A stretch of DNA of 40,466 bases, taken from NCBI GenBank assembly GCA_030647575.1, contig JAUSJS010000027.1, positions 1 to 40,466 on the forward strand. The letters run 5' to 3'. This DNA comes from Candidatus Limnocylindrales bacterium (GTDB taxonomy: Bacteria > Chloroflexota > Limnocylindria > Limnocylindrales > CSP1-4). The position numbers were made by a program, and so were the translations under genes. This document shows, piece after piece, positions 31,074 through 39,814 of the stretch. A model generated the notes under the pieces. That model worked only from the letters and a program-made list of their open reading frames with translations, searched no databases and was not told the origin of the DNA. The stretch's first letter is position 1. Each line of letters starts with the position of its first letter.

Positions 31074-32245
31074 CGCAGCCCAACCTCGGGCAGGCGGCGC
31101 GCTACGACGTGACGGTCGCTCCGCCGGCGGACGGGTCGACGCGGGCCAGGTTGGGGGAGTTGCGCCTGACCCACGGCCTGGTCGAGACACCCCAATTCAT
31201 GCCGGTCGGGACCAACGCGACGGTCAAGGCGCTCAGCCCGGACGACATCCGGGACGTCGGCGCATCGATCATCCTGGCCAACACCTACCACCTCTACCTG
31301 CGACCCGGCCACGAGCGGATCGAGCGGCTCGGCGGCCTGCATCGGTTCATGGACTGGGATGGGCCGATCCTGACCGATTCGGGCGGCTTCCAGGTCGTCT
31401 CCCTGGGCGACCTGCGGGTCGTCGACGAGGAGGGGGTCACGTTTCGGAGCCATCTCGATGGCTCGATTCATCGCTTCACCCCCGAACACGCGATCGCGGT
31501 CCAGGAGGCGCTCGGGTCGGACGTCGCGGTCGCTTTCGATCAGCCGGTCGTGCCGTCGTCGCCACGAGCGGTCGTCGCCGACGCCACGGCGCGCACCCAT
31601 CGCTGGGCCGAGCGCTCGCTGGTCGCCCACCGGCGGACCGACCAGGCGCTCTTCGGGATCGTCCAGGGCGGGCTCGATCCGGAGCTGCGCGCCGATTCGA
31701 CCCGGTTCATCGCGAGCCTGCCGTTCGACGGGATCTGCCTGGGCGGACTCGCCGGAGACGAAACGCCCGAGCAGCGTGACGCGACGCTCGACCTCGCGGT
31801 GCCGCTCCTGGCCGACGATCCGCGCCCGCGCTACCTGATGGGTCTTGGCTCGCCGGCGGACCTCCTCGAAGCAGTCCATCGCGGCGTGGACCTGTTCGAT
31901 TCGGTGATGCCGGCGCGCGTGGCCCGGAACGGTCAGCTGTGGGTGCCGGGCGGGCGCTTGAATATCCGGAACCAACGATACCTGGACGATCCGGCGCCGA
32001 TCCAGGACGACTGTTCGTGTCTTGCTTGCCGGCGCTTCTCGCGAGCCTACCTGGCCCACCTGTTCCGGGCGAAGGAGCTCCTCGGCTACCGTCTCGCGAC
32101 TTGTCACAACCTGACCTTCACCCTAGACTTCATGGTCAGGATCCGAGCCGCCATTCGGGCCGGAACCTTCCCCGCCGCGATGGCCGCCTTGCGGGTCCGC
32201 GCGGGCCGGGTGAGTGGCGGTGAAGGCGCTGTGAAGTCGGCGTGA
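31070..32245 (+). CDS. tgt: tRNA-guanine transglycosylase
   Basis: Exchanges G34 of GUN anticodons for preQ1 in queuosine synthesis. GTG 31070 overlaps the ruvB stop as GTGA and gives 391 residues; the longer frame from 31043 is less likely. Catalytic D103 lies in LTDSGGFQVVSL, the nucleophile D277 in LFDSVMPARVARNG, and the zinc site is C315, C317, C320 and H346 (DDCSCLACRRF and LATCHNL). GIVQGG and GGLAGDET are also conserved. No other queuosine genes are in the window. Confidence 0.96.
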   Translation: MTQPNLGQAARYDVTVAPPADGSTRARLGELRLTHGLVETPQFMPVGTNATVKALSPDDIRDVGASIILANTYHLYLRPGHERIERLGGLHRFMDWDGPILTDSGGFQVVSLGDLRVVDEEGVTFRSHLDGSIHRFTPEHAIAVQEALGSDVAVAFDQPVVPSSPRAVVADATARTHRWAERSLVAHRRTDQALFGIVQGGLDPELRADSTRFIASLPFDGICLGGLAGDETPEQRDATLDLAVPLLADDPRPRYLMGLGSPADLLEAVHRGVDLFDSVMPARVARNGQLWVPGGRLNIRNQRYLDDPAPIQDDCSCLACRRFSRAYLAHLFRAKELLGYRLATCHNLTFTLDFMVRIRAAIRAGTFPAAMAALRVRAGRVSGGEGAVKSA

Positions 32246-32287
32246 AGCGCCGGTCGGTAACCTTCAGAGAGACGCGGAGGCGAAGCG

Positions 32288-32452
32288 ATGGGCTCGCGAG
32301 ATCGACCGGGCAAAGAGGCCAAGAAGAAGCCGAAGGCCAAGCTGGCGCAGCCCAGCCTGTCGCCGCTGGCGGATCCGCCCCGGAACGTCGAGGTGATCCG
32401 CAAGCCGCGCAAGGAAAAGCCGGTCGTCGAGGACGAATCGGAGGAAGGCTGA
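32288..32452 (+). CDS. Small highly charged protein, 54 residues
   Basis: ATG 32288 has GGAGG at 32276-32280 with 7 bases spacing, one of the best ribosome sites in the window. The product begins MGSRDRPGKEAKKKPKAKLA, contains PPRNVEVIRKPRKEKPVVED and ends ESEEG: a lysine-rich N terminus and an acidic C terminus, without membrane segments and probably disordered. Similar short proteins with VEVIRK-type motifs occur in high-GC Gram-positive and Chloroflexota genomes, from memory. Function unknown. It lies between tgt and recA. Confidence 0.72.
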   Translation: MGSRDRPGKEAKKKPKAKLAQPSLSPLADPPRNVEVIRKPRKEKPVVEDESEEG

Positions 32453-32476
32453 TCGACCGGCGGACGCCATCACGGT

Positions 32477-32492
32477 CCGCTCCGGCGAGCGG
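32477..32492 (+). terminator. Hairpin between the 54-residue gene and recA
   Basis: CCGCTC (32477-32482) pairs with GAGCGG (32487-32492) around CGGC, with two further pairs after a mismatch. It is 24 bases past the small gene and 33 before recA. Weak terminator or recA leader structure; no LexA box was recognised. Confidence 0.35.
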
Positions 32493-32525
32493 TCCCATGG
32501 ATCGGATGAGGAGCGTGACGGACAG

Positions 32526-33593
32526 ATGGCGATGATCGACGAGCGAAACGCCGAGCGGACCGCGGAGCGGGCCCTGGCCGAACGCGGCAAGGCGGTCGAG
32601 GCCGCGTTGGCCTCGATCGAGAAGCAGTTCGGTCGCGGTGCGATCATGAAGCTCGGCTCACGCGAGAAGCTCCAGATCGACACGATCCCGACAGGCTCGA
32701 TCGCGCTCGACCTGGCGCTCGGCGTGGGTGGCATCCCGCGCGGGCGGATCACCGAGATCTTCGGCCCTGAATCGTCGGGCAAGACGACGGTCTGCCAGCA
32801 CTTCATCGCGGAGGCGCAGGCCCGCGGCGGCGTCGCCGCCTTCATCGACGTCGAGCACGCCCTCGACCCAGGCTATGCGCGGGCCTGCGGGGTCAACGTC
32901 GACGAGCTGCTTGTCAGCCAGCCAGACACCGGCGAGCAGGCGCTCGAGATCACCGAAACGCTGATTCGCTCGGGTGGCATCGACATCGTCGTCGTCGACT
33001 CGGTGGCCGCGCTCGTGCCGCGTGCCGAGATCGAGGGCGAGATGGGCGATTCGTTCGTCGGCATCCAGGCGCGGCTGATGAGCCAGGCCCTGCGCAAGCT
33101 GACGGGCGCCGTCTCGCGCTCCAACACCGCGCTGGTCTTCACCAACCAGCTGCGCGAGAAGATCGGGGTCATGTTCGGCAATCCCGAGGTCACCCCGGGT
33201 GGTCGCGCGCTCAAGTTCTACGCTTCGGTGCGCCTCGACATCCGGCGGATCGAGACGATCAAGAACGGCACGGACTCGGTCGGCAATCGCTGCCGGGTCA
33301 AGGTCGTCAAGAACAAGGTCGCGCCGCCGTTCCGGGTCGCCGAGTTTGACGTCATGTACGGCGAAGGCATCTCGAAGGAGGGCGGGCTGCTCGACGTGGG
33401 CGTGGCCATGGACACGGTGGTCAAGACGGGTGCCTGGTTCACCTTCGACGAGACCCGGCTCGGGCAGGGTCGCGAGGCGGCCAAGGAGTTCCTCAAGGCC
33501 AACGCCCCGATCGCCGCGGAGATCGAGCGCCGGATCCGGGCCAAGATCAACGACGTCGCGATCCCGGTCGAGGGCATCGAAGAGGCCGAATGA
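32526..33593 (+). CDS. recA: Recombinase RecA
   Basis: Strand-exchange ATPase and SOS coprotease; 355 residues from ATG 32526, normal length. The N-terminal polymerisation helix is followed by the core: Walker A GPESSGKTT (80-88), AAFIDVEHALDPGYA, Walker B IDIVVVDSVAAL, the loop L1 EGEMGDSFVGIQARLMSQAL and L2 TNQLREKIGVMFGNPEVTPG, then the C-terminal domain. GAGGAG at 32508-32513 is rather far (12 bases) from this ATG; a second ATG two codons later is possible. It overlaps recX as ATGA. Confidence 0.98.
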   Translation: MAMIDERNAERTAERALAERGKAVEAALASIEKQFGRGAIMKLGSREKLQIDTIPTGSIALDLALGVGGIPRGRITEIFGPESSGKTTVCQHFIAEAQARGGVAAFIDVEHALDPGYARACGVNVDELLVSQPDTGEQALEITETLIRSGGIDIVVVDSVAALVPRAEIEGEMGDSFVGIQARLMSQALRKLTGAVSRSNTALVFTNQLREKIGVMFGNPEVTPGGRALKFYASVRLDIRRIETIKNGTDSVGNRCRVKVVKNKVAPPFRVAEFDVMYGEGISKEGGLLDVGVAMDTVVKTGAWFTFDETRLGQGREAAKEFLKANAPIAAEIERRIRAKINDVAIPVEGIEEAE

Positions 33594-34177
33594 CCCCCGG
33601 CTCGCGCCGTCGCGAGTCGCTCCCGGAGCGGCGCGAACGACGGGCGGCGGTCGACGACCCTGCGGTCGTCCTCGACGCGGCCGCGCGGTTCCTGGAAGCG
33701 CGCTCGCGGTCCGTGGCGGAGGTCCGTCGCCGGCTGACCGGCGCGGGCTACCGGACGGACCTCGTCGAGGGCGCGATCGAGCGGATGCTCGAGCTGGGGA
33801 TGCTCGATGACGAGGCCTTCGCCCGTGCCTGGGTCGAGTCTCGTGATCGGGCACGGCCGCGGGGCGAGCGGGCCATCCGCTCGGAGCTGGGGCTCAAGGG
33901 CGTCGACCGAGGCGTGATCGACGCGGTCCTGGCGGATCGGCGGGCCGGCGCTGCGGAGCCAGCCGAAGGCGGCGAATCTGGCCCCAGCCCCGATGCCCTG
34001 GCGGCGGAGCGGCTCCTGGCTCGCAATGCCCACGCGCTCGAACGCGTCCCGGACCCCCGTCTACGCCGCCAGCGAGCGTACGCGTTACTTGCCCGCCACG
34101 GGTTCGACCCTGACACCTGCTCACAGGCTGTCCAGGCCCTGTTTCGGACCGAGGACGCGGCGAACTTTCCCGACTAG
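33590..34177 (+). CDS. recX: RecA regulator RecX
   Basis: Modulates RecA filaments. 195 residues from ATG 33590, overlapping the recA stop by 4 bases. The three-helix repeats are recognisable: ARFLEARSRSVAEVRRRLTG, VEGAIERMLELGMLDDEAFARAWVESR, and the R-x-x-GERAIRSELGLKGV segment, with the C-terminal repeat YALLARHGFDPDTCSQAVQAL. The linker between repeats two and three is Ala/Gly/Glu-rich. Family and context both support the call. Confidence 0.93.
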   Translation: MTPGSRRRESLPERRERRAAVDDPAVVLDAAARFLEARSRSVAEVRRRLTGAGYRTDLVEGAIERMLELGMLDDEAFARAWVESRDRARPRGERAIRSELGLKGVDRGVIDAVLADRRAGAAEPAEGGESGPSPDALAAERLLARNAHALERVPDPRLRRQRAYALLARHGFDPDTCSQAVQALFRTEDAANFPD

Positions 34178-34807
34178 CGCTTCAAGTGCTACTACCAGGC
34201 GCACGTCCCAAACGTTCGAGCGTGCTCGCGCAGCAAACGCTGCGTCAGGTGCAGTCCTGGCGATCCACCACGAGGCGTTTGTCACCGAAGCGCGCCTCAG
34301 GCTGACATCGACGCGCTCCGTCGTCGCCCGGACCGGTCTTGCGGGCGAGTTCGTCCGTGTTTCCGGCATATGCCCACCAGGCGGGCGTTGGTCAGAGGAA
34401 CACCGGCAGATGCATCGCAAGGCGGGCATCTGTCACAGATCCACCCTCGGCGACCCGGACTTCACGTGTGCCTATGGACCGTGCCGACCTCCCGGAGCCA
34501 ACGGTTGCTGCCGTGTGCCCGCCTGAGCGGCATTTGGCAGGGACGCGTTCGGTGCCGCCGGATGACCCAACGACCGTTCCGATCCGCTTCCCGAACGCGT
34601 CGGTTGCCGTCCGGGACGCGCGGCCGTAGGCTACGCGGCAGACGCATCACTCGCCGTTCGTCGGCGCCCATGACCGCACCGGCTCGATCGCGGCCCAAAG
34701 GAGAGGCCCGACTCGCAAGCGGCGAAACGCCCTCCGCCGCGCGATCCCGCCGTCCACCGCAGCAGGACCTCCGGCCGACCCGCTCGGACGGATGGGAGGA
34801 ATAAAAG
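34178..34807 (+). other. 630-base gap between recX and rny
   Basis: The longest gene-free stretch here. Open frames exist in several phases on both strands but none has a good start with a ribosome site or recognisable protein sequence. It holds hairpins at 34229-34244 (CGCAGC/GCTGCG, loop AAAC, possible recX terminator) and 34407-34432 (CAGATGC/GCATCTG), and the rny promoter at 34604-34632 with a leader of about 170 bases. No tRNA, tmRNA or RNase P signature was recognised. An unknown small RNA is possible. Confidence 0.55.
34604..34632 (+). promoter_or_regulatory. Promoter of rny
   Basis: TTGCCG (34604-34609), a 17-base spacer and TAGGCT (34627-34632). Predicted start near 34639, leaving a leader of about 170 bases before rny. 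The -35 is identical to the cvpA-like promoter. Confidence 0.6.
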
Positions 34808-36337
34808 ATGGACACACTGCTCGTCGTGGCGGTGGCCCTCGGGGCCGCCGTCGGCGGAGCCATACTCGGCGCACTCGTGCGCAGCTTCTGGGCATCCCAG
34901 ACGATCAAGGCGGCGACGGCCGAGGCCCGGCGGATCGAGGCCGAGGCGCGGGCTCGCCAGAAGGAGCTGATCCTCGAGGCCAAGGACGAGAAGCTCCGCC
35001 TCCAGCGCGAGGCCGAGGAGGAAGCCCGAGCCCGCCGCGGCGAGCTGTCCGCCCTCGAGAGCCGCCTCCTCCAGCGCGACGAGCAGCTCGATCAGCGCAC
35101 CGACATGCTCGAACAGCGCGACCGCAAGCTGCTCGAGCGCGAACGAGAGCTCGACAAGACGCGCGAGGAGCTGGCGAAAGCCCACGGCGAACAGGTCACC
35201 GCGCTCGAGCGAGTCTCGGGAATGTCCGCCGAGGACGCCCGCGGGATCCTGATCGAGGCTGTTCGCGAGGAGGCCGAGCACGATGCCGTCAAGCTCGCCC
35301 GGGCGATCGAGCGGAGCGCCCGCGAAGAGGCGCAGGACAAGGCCCGCGACATCGTGATCACCGCGATGCAGCGGGTCGCCGCTGAGCACACCGCGGAGCA
35401 CACCGTCTCGGTCGTCCACCTGCCGTCGGATGAGATGAAGGGCCGGATCATCGGCCGCGAGGGACGCAACATCCGCGCCCTCGAACAGGCGACCGGGATC
35501 GACCTGATCATCGACGACACCCCGGAGACGGTCATCCTCTCCGGCTTCGATCCCGTGCGGCGCGAGATCGCCCGCATCGCCATCACGAAGCTGATTGCCG
35601 ACGGCCGAATCCACCCAGGGCGGATCGAGGAGGTCGTCGCCAAGGCCCGCGCCGAGGTCGACGTGGTCATGCGCCAGGCCGGCGAGCAGGCCGCCTACGA
35701 TGCCGGCGTCCCGGGGCTTCCCGCGGACATCATCAACACCCTCGGCCGGCTCAAGTTCCGCACCAGCTACGGCCAGAACGTGCTCAACCACGTCGTCGAG
35801 ACCAGCCACCTGGCAGCGATCATCGCGGCGGAAATCGGTGCCGACGTGCAGGTCGCCAAGATGGGCGGGCTGCTCCACGACATCGGCAAGGCGGTCGACC
35901 ACGAGGTGGAAGGGCCCCACGCCGCGATCGGTGCGTCGATCGCCCTGCGTCACAACCTGTCGCCCAAGGTCATCAACGCGATCGCGGCACACCACCAGGA
36001 GGTCGAGTACACCTGCCTGGAAGCGCCGATCGTGCAGATCGCCGACGCCATCAGCGCCTCGCGACCTGGCGCCCGCGGCGAGGCGATGGACACCTATGTC
36101 AAGCGACTCGAGGATCTCCAGGCGATCGCCGAGAGCTTCGGCGGCGTCGAGCGCTCGTTCGCGGTCCAGGCGGGTCGTGAGGTCCGCATCCTGGTTCGCC
36201 CCGAGGAGATCGACGATCTGACCGCCAGCCGGCTGGCCCGCGACATCGTCAAGAAGATCGAGGAGCAGCTGACCTACCCGGGCCAGATCAAGGTGACGGT
36301 GATCCGCGAGACGCGGGCCGTGGAGTACGCGAAGTAG
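34808..36337 (+). CDS. rny: Ribonuclease Y
   Basis: Membrane-bound endoribonuclease that starts mRNA decay. 509 residues from ATG 34808, with a very strong ribosome site GGGAGGA at 34794-34800. N-terminal transmembrane helix (about 3-25), a long charged coiled coil (about 35-135), a KH domain (MKGRIIGREGRNIRALEQAT, about 210-265) and an HD domain with GGLLHDIGKAVDHE near 355 and HHQEVEY further on. Family length and order are normal. It is followed by ymdB, a common neighbour, and heads the rny-ymdB-PHP-miaB-miaA cluster. Confidence 0.97.
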   Translation: MDTLLVVAVALGAAVGGAILGALVRSFWASQTIKAATAEARRIEAEARARQKELILEAKDEKLRLQREAEEEARARRGELSALESRLLQRDEQLDQRTDMLEQRDRKLLERERELDKTREELAKAHGEQVTALERVSGMSAEDARGILIEAVREEAEHDAVKLARAIERSAREEAQDKARDIVITAMQRVAAEHTAEHTVSVVHLPSDEMKGRIIGREGRNIRALEQATGIDLIIDDTPETVILSGFDPVRREIARIAITKLIADGRIHPGRIEEVVAKARAEVDVVMRQAGEQAAYDAGVPGLPADIINTLGRLKFRTSYGQNVLNHVVETSHLAAIIAAEIGADVQVAKMGGLLHDIGKAVDHEVEGPHAAIGASIALRHNLSPKVINAIAAHHQEVEYTCLEAPIVQIADAISASRPGARGEAMDTYVKRLEDLQAIAESFGGVERSFAVQAGREVRILVRPEEIDDLTASRLARDIVKKIEEQLTYPGQIKVTVIRETRAVEYAK

Positions 36338-36351
36338 CGGGGCCAGGCGAC

Positions 36352-37218
36352 GTGGCGTCCGGGCCGATCGGTCGGACGCGCCTCGGCAACACGCCCAACG
36401 GCAATGCGCCCCGGCCGCCGGGTGCCTGTCGCGTCCTGATGATCGGGGACCTGATCGGGAAGCCGGGCCGTAGCGCGGTCGAGTCGATCCTGGCGGAGCT
36501 CCGTGACGAGCGCGGGATCGACTTCGTCACGGCCAACGGCGAGAACGTCGCGGGCGGGATGGGCCTGACGCCCTCGACCGCGGACACGATCCTGGCCGCC
36601 GGGGTCGACGTGATCACGTCCGGCAACCACATCTGGGACAAGCGCGAGATCTATCAGTACCTGGAGACGAGCGAGCGCATCCTGCGGCCGCTCAACTACG
36701 GGACGCACGAGGTGCCGGGACGAGGGTGGGGGACCTACCAGGCGCTCGACGGGACCGACATCGCGGTGATCAACCTGCAGGGCCGGACCTACATGCAGCC
36801 GATCGAGAATCCATTCACCGACGCGGACCGCCTCCTCGACGAATCAGCGGAGCCGTTGCCGCCGGTCCGCCTGGTCGACTTCCACTGCGAGCTGACCTCC
36901 GAGAAGAACGCCCTCGGGGTCTATCTCGACGGCAGGGTCAGCGTGGTCGCCGGGACGCACACCCACGTCGTCACGGGTGACGAGCGGATCCTCCCCAACG
37001 GCACCGCCTACCAGACCGACCTGGGCATGACCGGCCCCATCTGGAGCGTCATCGGGTTCGATCCGAAAACGGTCATCCCGCGCTTCCTCAATGCCCTGCC
37101 GACGCGCTTCGAGGTCGGGAGCGGGACGGTCGTGTTCAACGCGCTGCAGATCGATATCGACCCCGCCACGGGACGCTCGCTCGCCATCGAGCGGATCCAG
37201 CGACTCATCGAGACCTGA
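36352..37218 (+). CDS. ymdB: YmdB-family metallophosphoesterase
   Basis: TIGR00282-type phosphodiesterase with a dimetal site; Bacillus YmdB hydrolyses 2',3'-cyclic nucleotides and affects biofilm and motility choices. 288 residues from GTG 36352, 14 bases after rny. Motifs: VLMIGDLIGKPGR, FVTANGENVAGGMGLT, ITSGNHIWDKREI, RPLNYG, VDFHCELTSEKNALG, and VVAGTHTHVVTGDERILPNG, covering the metal ligands. About 26 residues precede the conserved core, so a later start is possible but no better codon is seen. The adjacency to RNase Y fits a role in RNA metabolism. Confidence 0.93.
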   Translation: MASGPIGRTRLGNTPNGNAPRPPGACRVLMIGDLIGKPGRSAVESILAELRDERGIDFVTANGENVAGGMGLTPSTADTILAAGVDVITSGNHIWDKREIYQYLETSERILRPLNYGTHEVPGRGWGTYQALDGTDIAVINLQGRTYMQPIENPFTDADRLLDESAEPLPPVRLVDFHCELTSEKNALGVYLDGRVSVVAGTHTHVVTGDERILPNGTAYQTDLGMTGPIWSVIGFDPKTVIPRFLNALPTRFEVGSGTVVFNALQIDIDPATGRSLAIERIQRLIET

Positions 37219-37219
37219 A

Positions 37220-38170
37220 GTGACGGCGCGGCCGGGGCCGGCGCCGCGCGCTCGCCGGCGGCGCCACGATCCAACGCCGGTTGCCAATCCGGTGATCCCG
37301 CCCGCCCCGTCGCCGATCGACCTGCACACGCATTCCCGCCGCTCCGATGGCGTCCTGGAACCGACCGACCTGGTCCGCGCCGCGGCCGAGCGTGGCGTCA
37401 CGACCTTCGCCCTGACCGATCACGACACCTTGGCCGGCTACCGGGAGGTCGTGGCCGCGGGAGCCGTCCCGGTGGGGGTCACGCTCGTCCCCGGCGTCGA
37501 GATCAACGCCCTGGTCACGCGTGATCTCGGGCTGTGGGAGGGCGAGCTCCACATCCTGGGCTTCGGGTTGGATCCCGACGACGAGGCCTTCGAGGCGGCG
37601 CTCGCGATCCAGCGCGAGCAGCGGCGCGTCCGCTTCGAGCGCACGGTGGACCGCCTGCGGGAGCTGGGACTGGGCATCGACGCCCAGATCGAAATGCTGG
37701 CGCGCGACGGCAACGACGCGCTCGGCCGGCCGACGATCGCTCGCGCGCTGATCGCCGCAGGCCACGCCACGAGCGTCGAGGACGCTTTCCGCCGCCTGCT
37801 CGGCCATGGCTGTCCGGCGTACGTTCCACGTCTCGGGTTGGGGCCGGTCGAGGCGATCGCGGCTATCCGGGCGGCAGGCGGCCTGCCGGCGCTCGCACAT
37901 TTCAGCGAGGCACCGGCGCGCCTCGACGTCGTCCGCGAGCTGGTCGCGGCCGGTCTGGGCGGTCTCGAGGTCTACTACCGCTCGTTCGATGTCGTCACGG
38001 TCGAGGCGGTCGCGGAGGTGGCGACAACCCTGGGCCTGACGCCGACCGGCGGCTCCGACTATCACGGCGACACCGGGACCTACGCGGAGGCGCACGCGGG
38101 CCTGTGGGTCCCGCCCGAGGTCGGCAGCCGGCTCCTCGGACAGATCGCGCCCGGCTTCGGCGTACCATGA
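37220..38170 (+). CDS. PHP-domain phosphoesterase (TrpH/RNase AM-like)
   Basis: 316 residues from GTG 37220, just after ymdB. The PHP metal-binding motifs are all present: DLHTHSRRSDG, LTDHDTLAGY, VPGVEINA, LHILGFGLD, LPALAHFSEAP and GGSDYHGDTG. The pattern with an inserted helical domain (about 130-200) matches the TrpH/YciV group, whose E. coli member removes 5' nucleotides from RNA; polymerase-type PHP and HisK-type histidinol phosphatases are less similar. The first 24 residues are Arg/Pro-rich, and GTG 37292, just before the first motif, is a plausible alternative start. Being beside RNase Y and YmdB supports an RNA role; a histidinol-phosphatase activity cannot be excluded. Confidence 0.87.
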   Translation: MTARPGPAPRARRRRHDPTPVANPVIPPAPSPIDLHTHSRRSDGVLEPTDLVRAAAERGVTTFALTDHDTLAGYREVVAAGAVPVGVTLVPGVEINALVTRDLGLWEGELHILGFGLDPDDEAFEAALAIQREQRRVRFERTVDRLRELGLGIDAQIEMLARDGNDALGRPTIARALIAAGHATSVEDAFRRLLGHGCPAYVPRLGLGPVEAIAAIRAAGGLPALAHFSEAPARLDVVRELVAAGLGGLEVYYRSFDVVTVEAVAEVATTLGLTPTGGSDYHGDTGTYAEAHAGLWVPPEVGSRLLGQIAPGFGVP

Positions 38171-38177
38171 CCCGACC

Positions 38178-39806
38178 GTGATCCAGACCCGCACCCCCGG
38201 CCGAGAGCTCCCGATGCTCGACCTGATCGCAACGGGGCCTGCCGTCGCGTCTCGCGTGCCGGCCGGACCCGCCGACGAGCGACTGACCGAGTACCTGCCC
38301 GAGACGCGGGCGTTGCCCCGCTTCCATGTCTGGACCCTGGGTTGCCAGATGAACCGGAGCGACTCCGAGGAGATGGCCGGGCGCCTGCTGGCAGCGGGCT
38401 GCGAGGAGGCACCGAGCCTCGACGTGGCCGAGCTGATCGTCATCAACACCTGCGCCATCCGCGAGGGGGCGGAACAGAAGGTGATCGGCCGGCAGGGACA
38501 GCTCGCCCGGCTCAAGGCCGCGAATCCCGGCCTTCGGATCGTCTTGACCGGGTGCTCCGTCCGCGAGCCCGACCGTGCCGGCCTGCGCCGGCGGTATCCG
38601 GCGGTCGATCTGTTCCTTCGTCCCGATGAGGAGCCTGAGCTGGTCGATCGGCTCGGCCTGGCGTCCGCCCACGCACCGATCGGCGCCGTCGGGGCCACGA
38701 CGACCGTCGGGCGGACAGTGGTGGGCGCCGCGGACCGCCTGGCCGGGACGCGCGCCCAGGCCGTGGGATCGGGCACCGTCGCCCGCGGATCGGCGATCTC
38801 TGCCTGGCTGCCGATCATCTACGGCTGTGACAAGACGTGCACCTACTGCATCGTGCCGTTCAGCCGCGGCCCGGAACGGAGCCGGCCGTTCGACGACATC
38901 CTCGACGAGGCGCGCACCCTCGCCGCCGCCGGCTACCGCGAGGTCACCCTGCTCGGCCAGAACGTCAACTCGTACGGCCATGACCTGGCACCCGAGCCGC
39001 GCTTTGCCCACGTCGCGGGCGCCCGCTGGGCCGGCCGCCAGCTCGATCTCGCCGGTCGCCCGGACCTCGCCGAGCTGATCCGCGCGATCGAAGACCTGCG
39101 AACGAGCGACGGCCGCCCGGCCATCGGGCGCCTGCGCTTCGTCACCTCGCACCCGTGGGACCTGTCCGACCGGCTGATCTCCGCCCTCGCCGACTGCGAG
39201 TCGGTCTGCGAGCACCTCCACCTGCCGGTCCAGTCCGGTTCCGATCCAGTCCTGCGCCGGATGGGCCGCCAGTACACGATCGGGCACTACCTGGAGCGTC
39301 TCGCCCGGATCCGCGAGGCGGTCCCAGGGATCGCGATCTCGACCGACATCATCGTGGGCTTCTGCGGCGAGACGGAAGCCCAGTTCGAGGAGTCGCTCGC
39401 CCTGCTCGAAACCGTCCGCTACGACCAGGTCTTCGCGGCCGCCTACTCGCCACGTCCGGGCACGCCGGCCACACGCCTCGCGGACGACGTGCCGGCGGCC
39501 GACAAGCGGCGCCGGCTCAACACCCTCCTCGCGATCCAGGAGCGGATCGGCCTGGAACGCAACCAGGCGTGGCTCGGCCGAGAGGTCGAGGTGCTCGTCG
39601 ACGCCGTCAACGCGCCGCGACCCCATGGCCACGAGGACGGCGCGCTCGACCCGGCCTCCGCCGGCGCGAGCCGGCTCTCCGGCCGGACCCGCAGCAACAA
39701 GCTCGTCCATCTCACCGGCGATCCATCGCTGGTCGGTCAGGCGGTGACCGTCCAGATCGCGCACGCCGGCCCGTATGCGTTGCGAGGCGCGCTCGTCGGC
39801 GCGTGA
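38178..39806 (+). CDS. miaB: tRNA-2-methylthio-N6-dimethylallyladenosine synthase (MiaB)
   Basis: Radical SAM methylthiotransferase acting on i6A37 of tRNA. 542 residues from GTG 38178, longer than the usual 440-480. The UPF0004 domain has C56 (TLGCQMNRSDSE), C92 (INTCAIREGAEQ) and C126 (LTGCSVRE) for the auxiliary cluster; the radical SAM motif is C217, C221 and C224 (YGCDKTCTYCIVPFSRG). HLPVQSGSDPVLRRMGRQYT and ISTDIIVGFCGETEAQFEE follow, then a TRAM domain at the C terminus. The extra length comes from a linker of about 40 residues before the radical SAM motif, an insert after LLGQNVNSYGHD, and an N-terminal extension; ATG 38214 is an alternative start. It lies directly before miaA, which makes its substrate. 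Confidence 0.95.
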   Translation: MIQTRTPGRELPMLDLIATGPAVASRVPAGPADERLTEYLPETRALPRFHVWTLGCQMNRSDSEEMAGRLLAAGCEEAPSLDVAELIVINTCAIREGAEQKVIGRQGQLARLKAANPGLRIVLTGCSVREPDRAGLRRRYPAVDLFLRPDEEPELVDRLGLASAHAPIGAVGATTTVGRTVVGAADRLAGTRAQAVGSGTVARGSAISAWLPIIYGCDKTCTYCIVPFSRGPERSRPFDDILDEARTLAAAGYREVTLLGQNVNSYGHDLAPEPRFAHVAGARWAGRQLDLAGRPDLAELIRAIEDLRTSDGRPAIGRLRFVTSHPWDLSDRLISALADCESVCEHLHLPVQSGSDPVLRRMGRQYTIGHYLERLARIREAVPGIAISTDIIVGFCGETEAQFEESLALLETVRYDQVFAAAYSPRPGTPATRLADDVPAADKRRRLNTLLAIQERIGLERNQAWLGREVEVLVDAVNAPRPHGHEDGALDPASAGASRLSGRTRSNKLVHLTGDPSLVGQAVTVQIAHAGPYALRGALVGA

Positions 39807-39814
39807 TTCGTTCG

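Noticed and set aside
34101..34125. tRNA T-arm-like GGGTTCGACCC
   Set aside because: It lies inside recX and has no matching D-arm, anticodon arm or acceptor stem; similar isolated hits in tyrS and near 25231 were dismissed for the same reason.
34121..34429. 102-codon minus-strand frame in the recX-rny gap
   Set aside because: It has no ribosome site, an odd composition and overlaps recX; no family features are visible.
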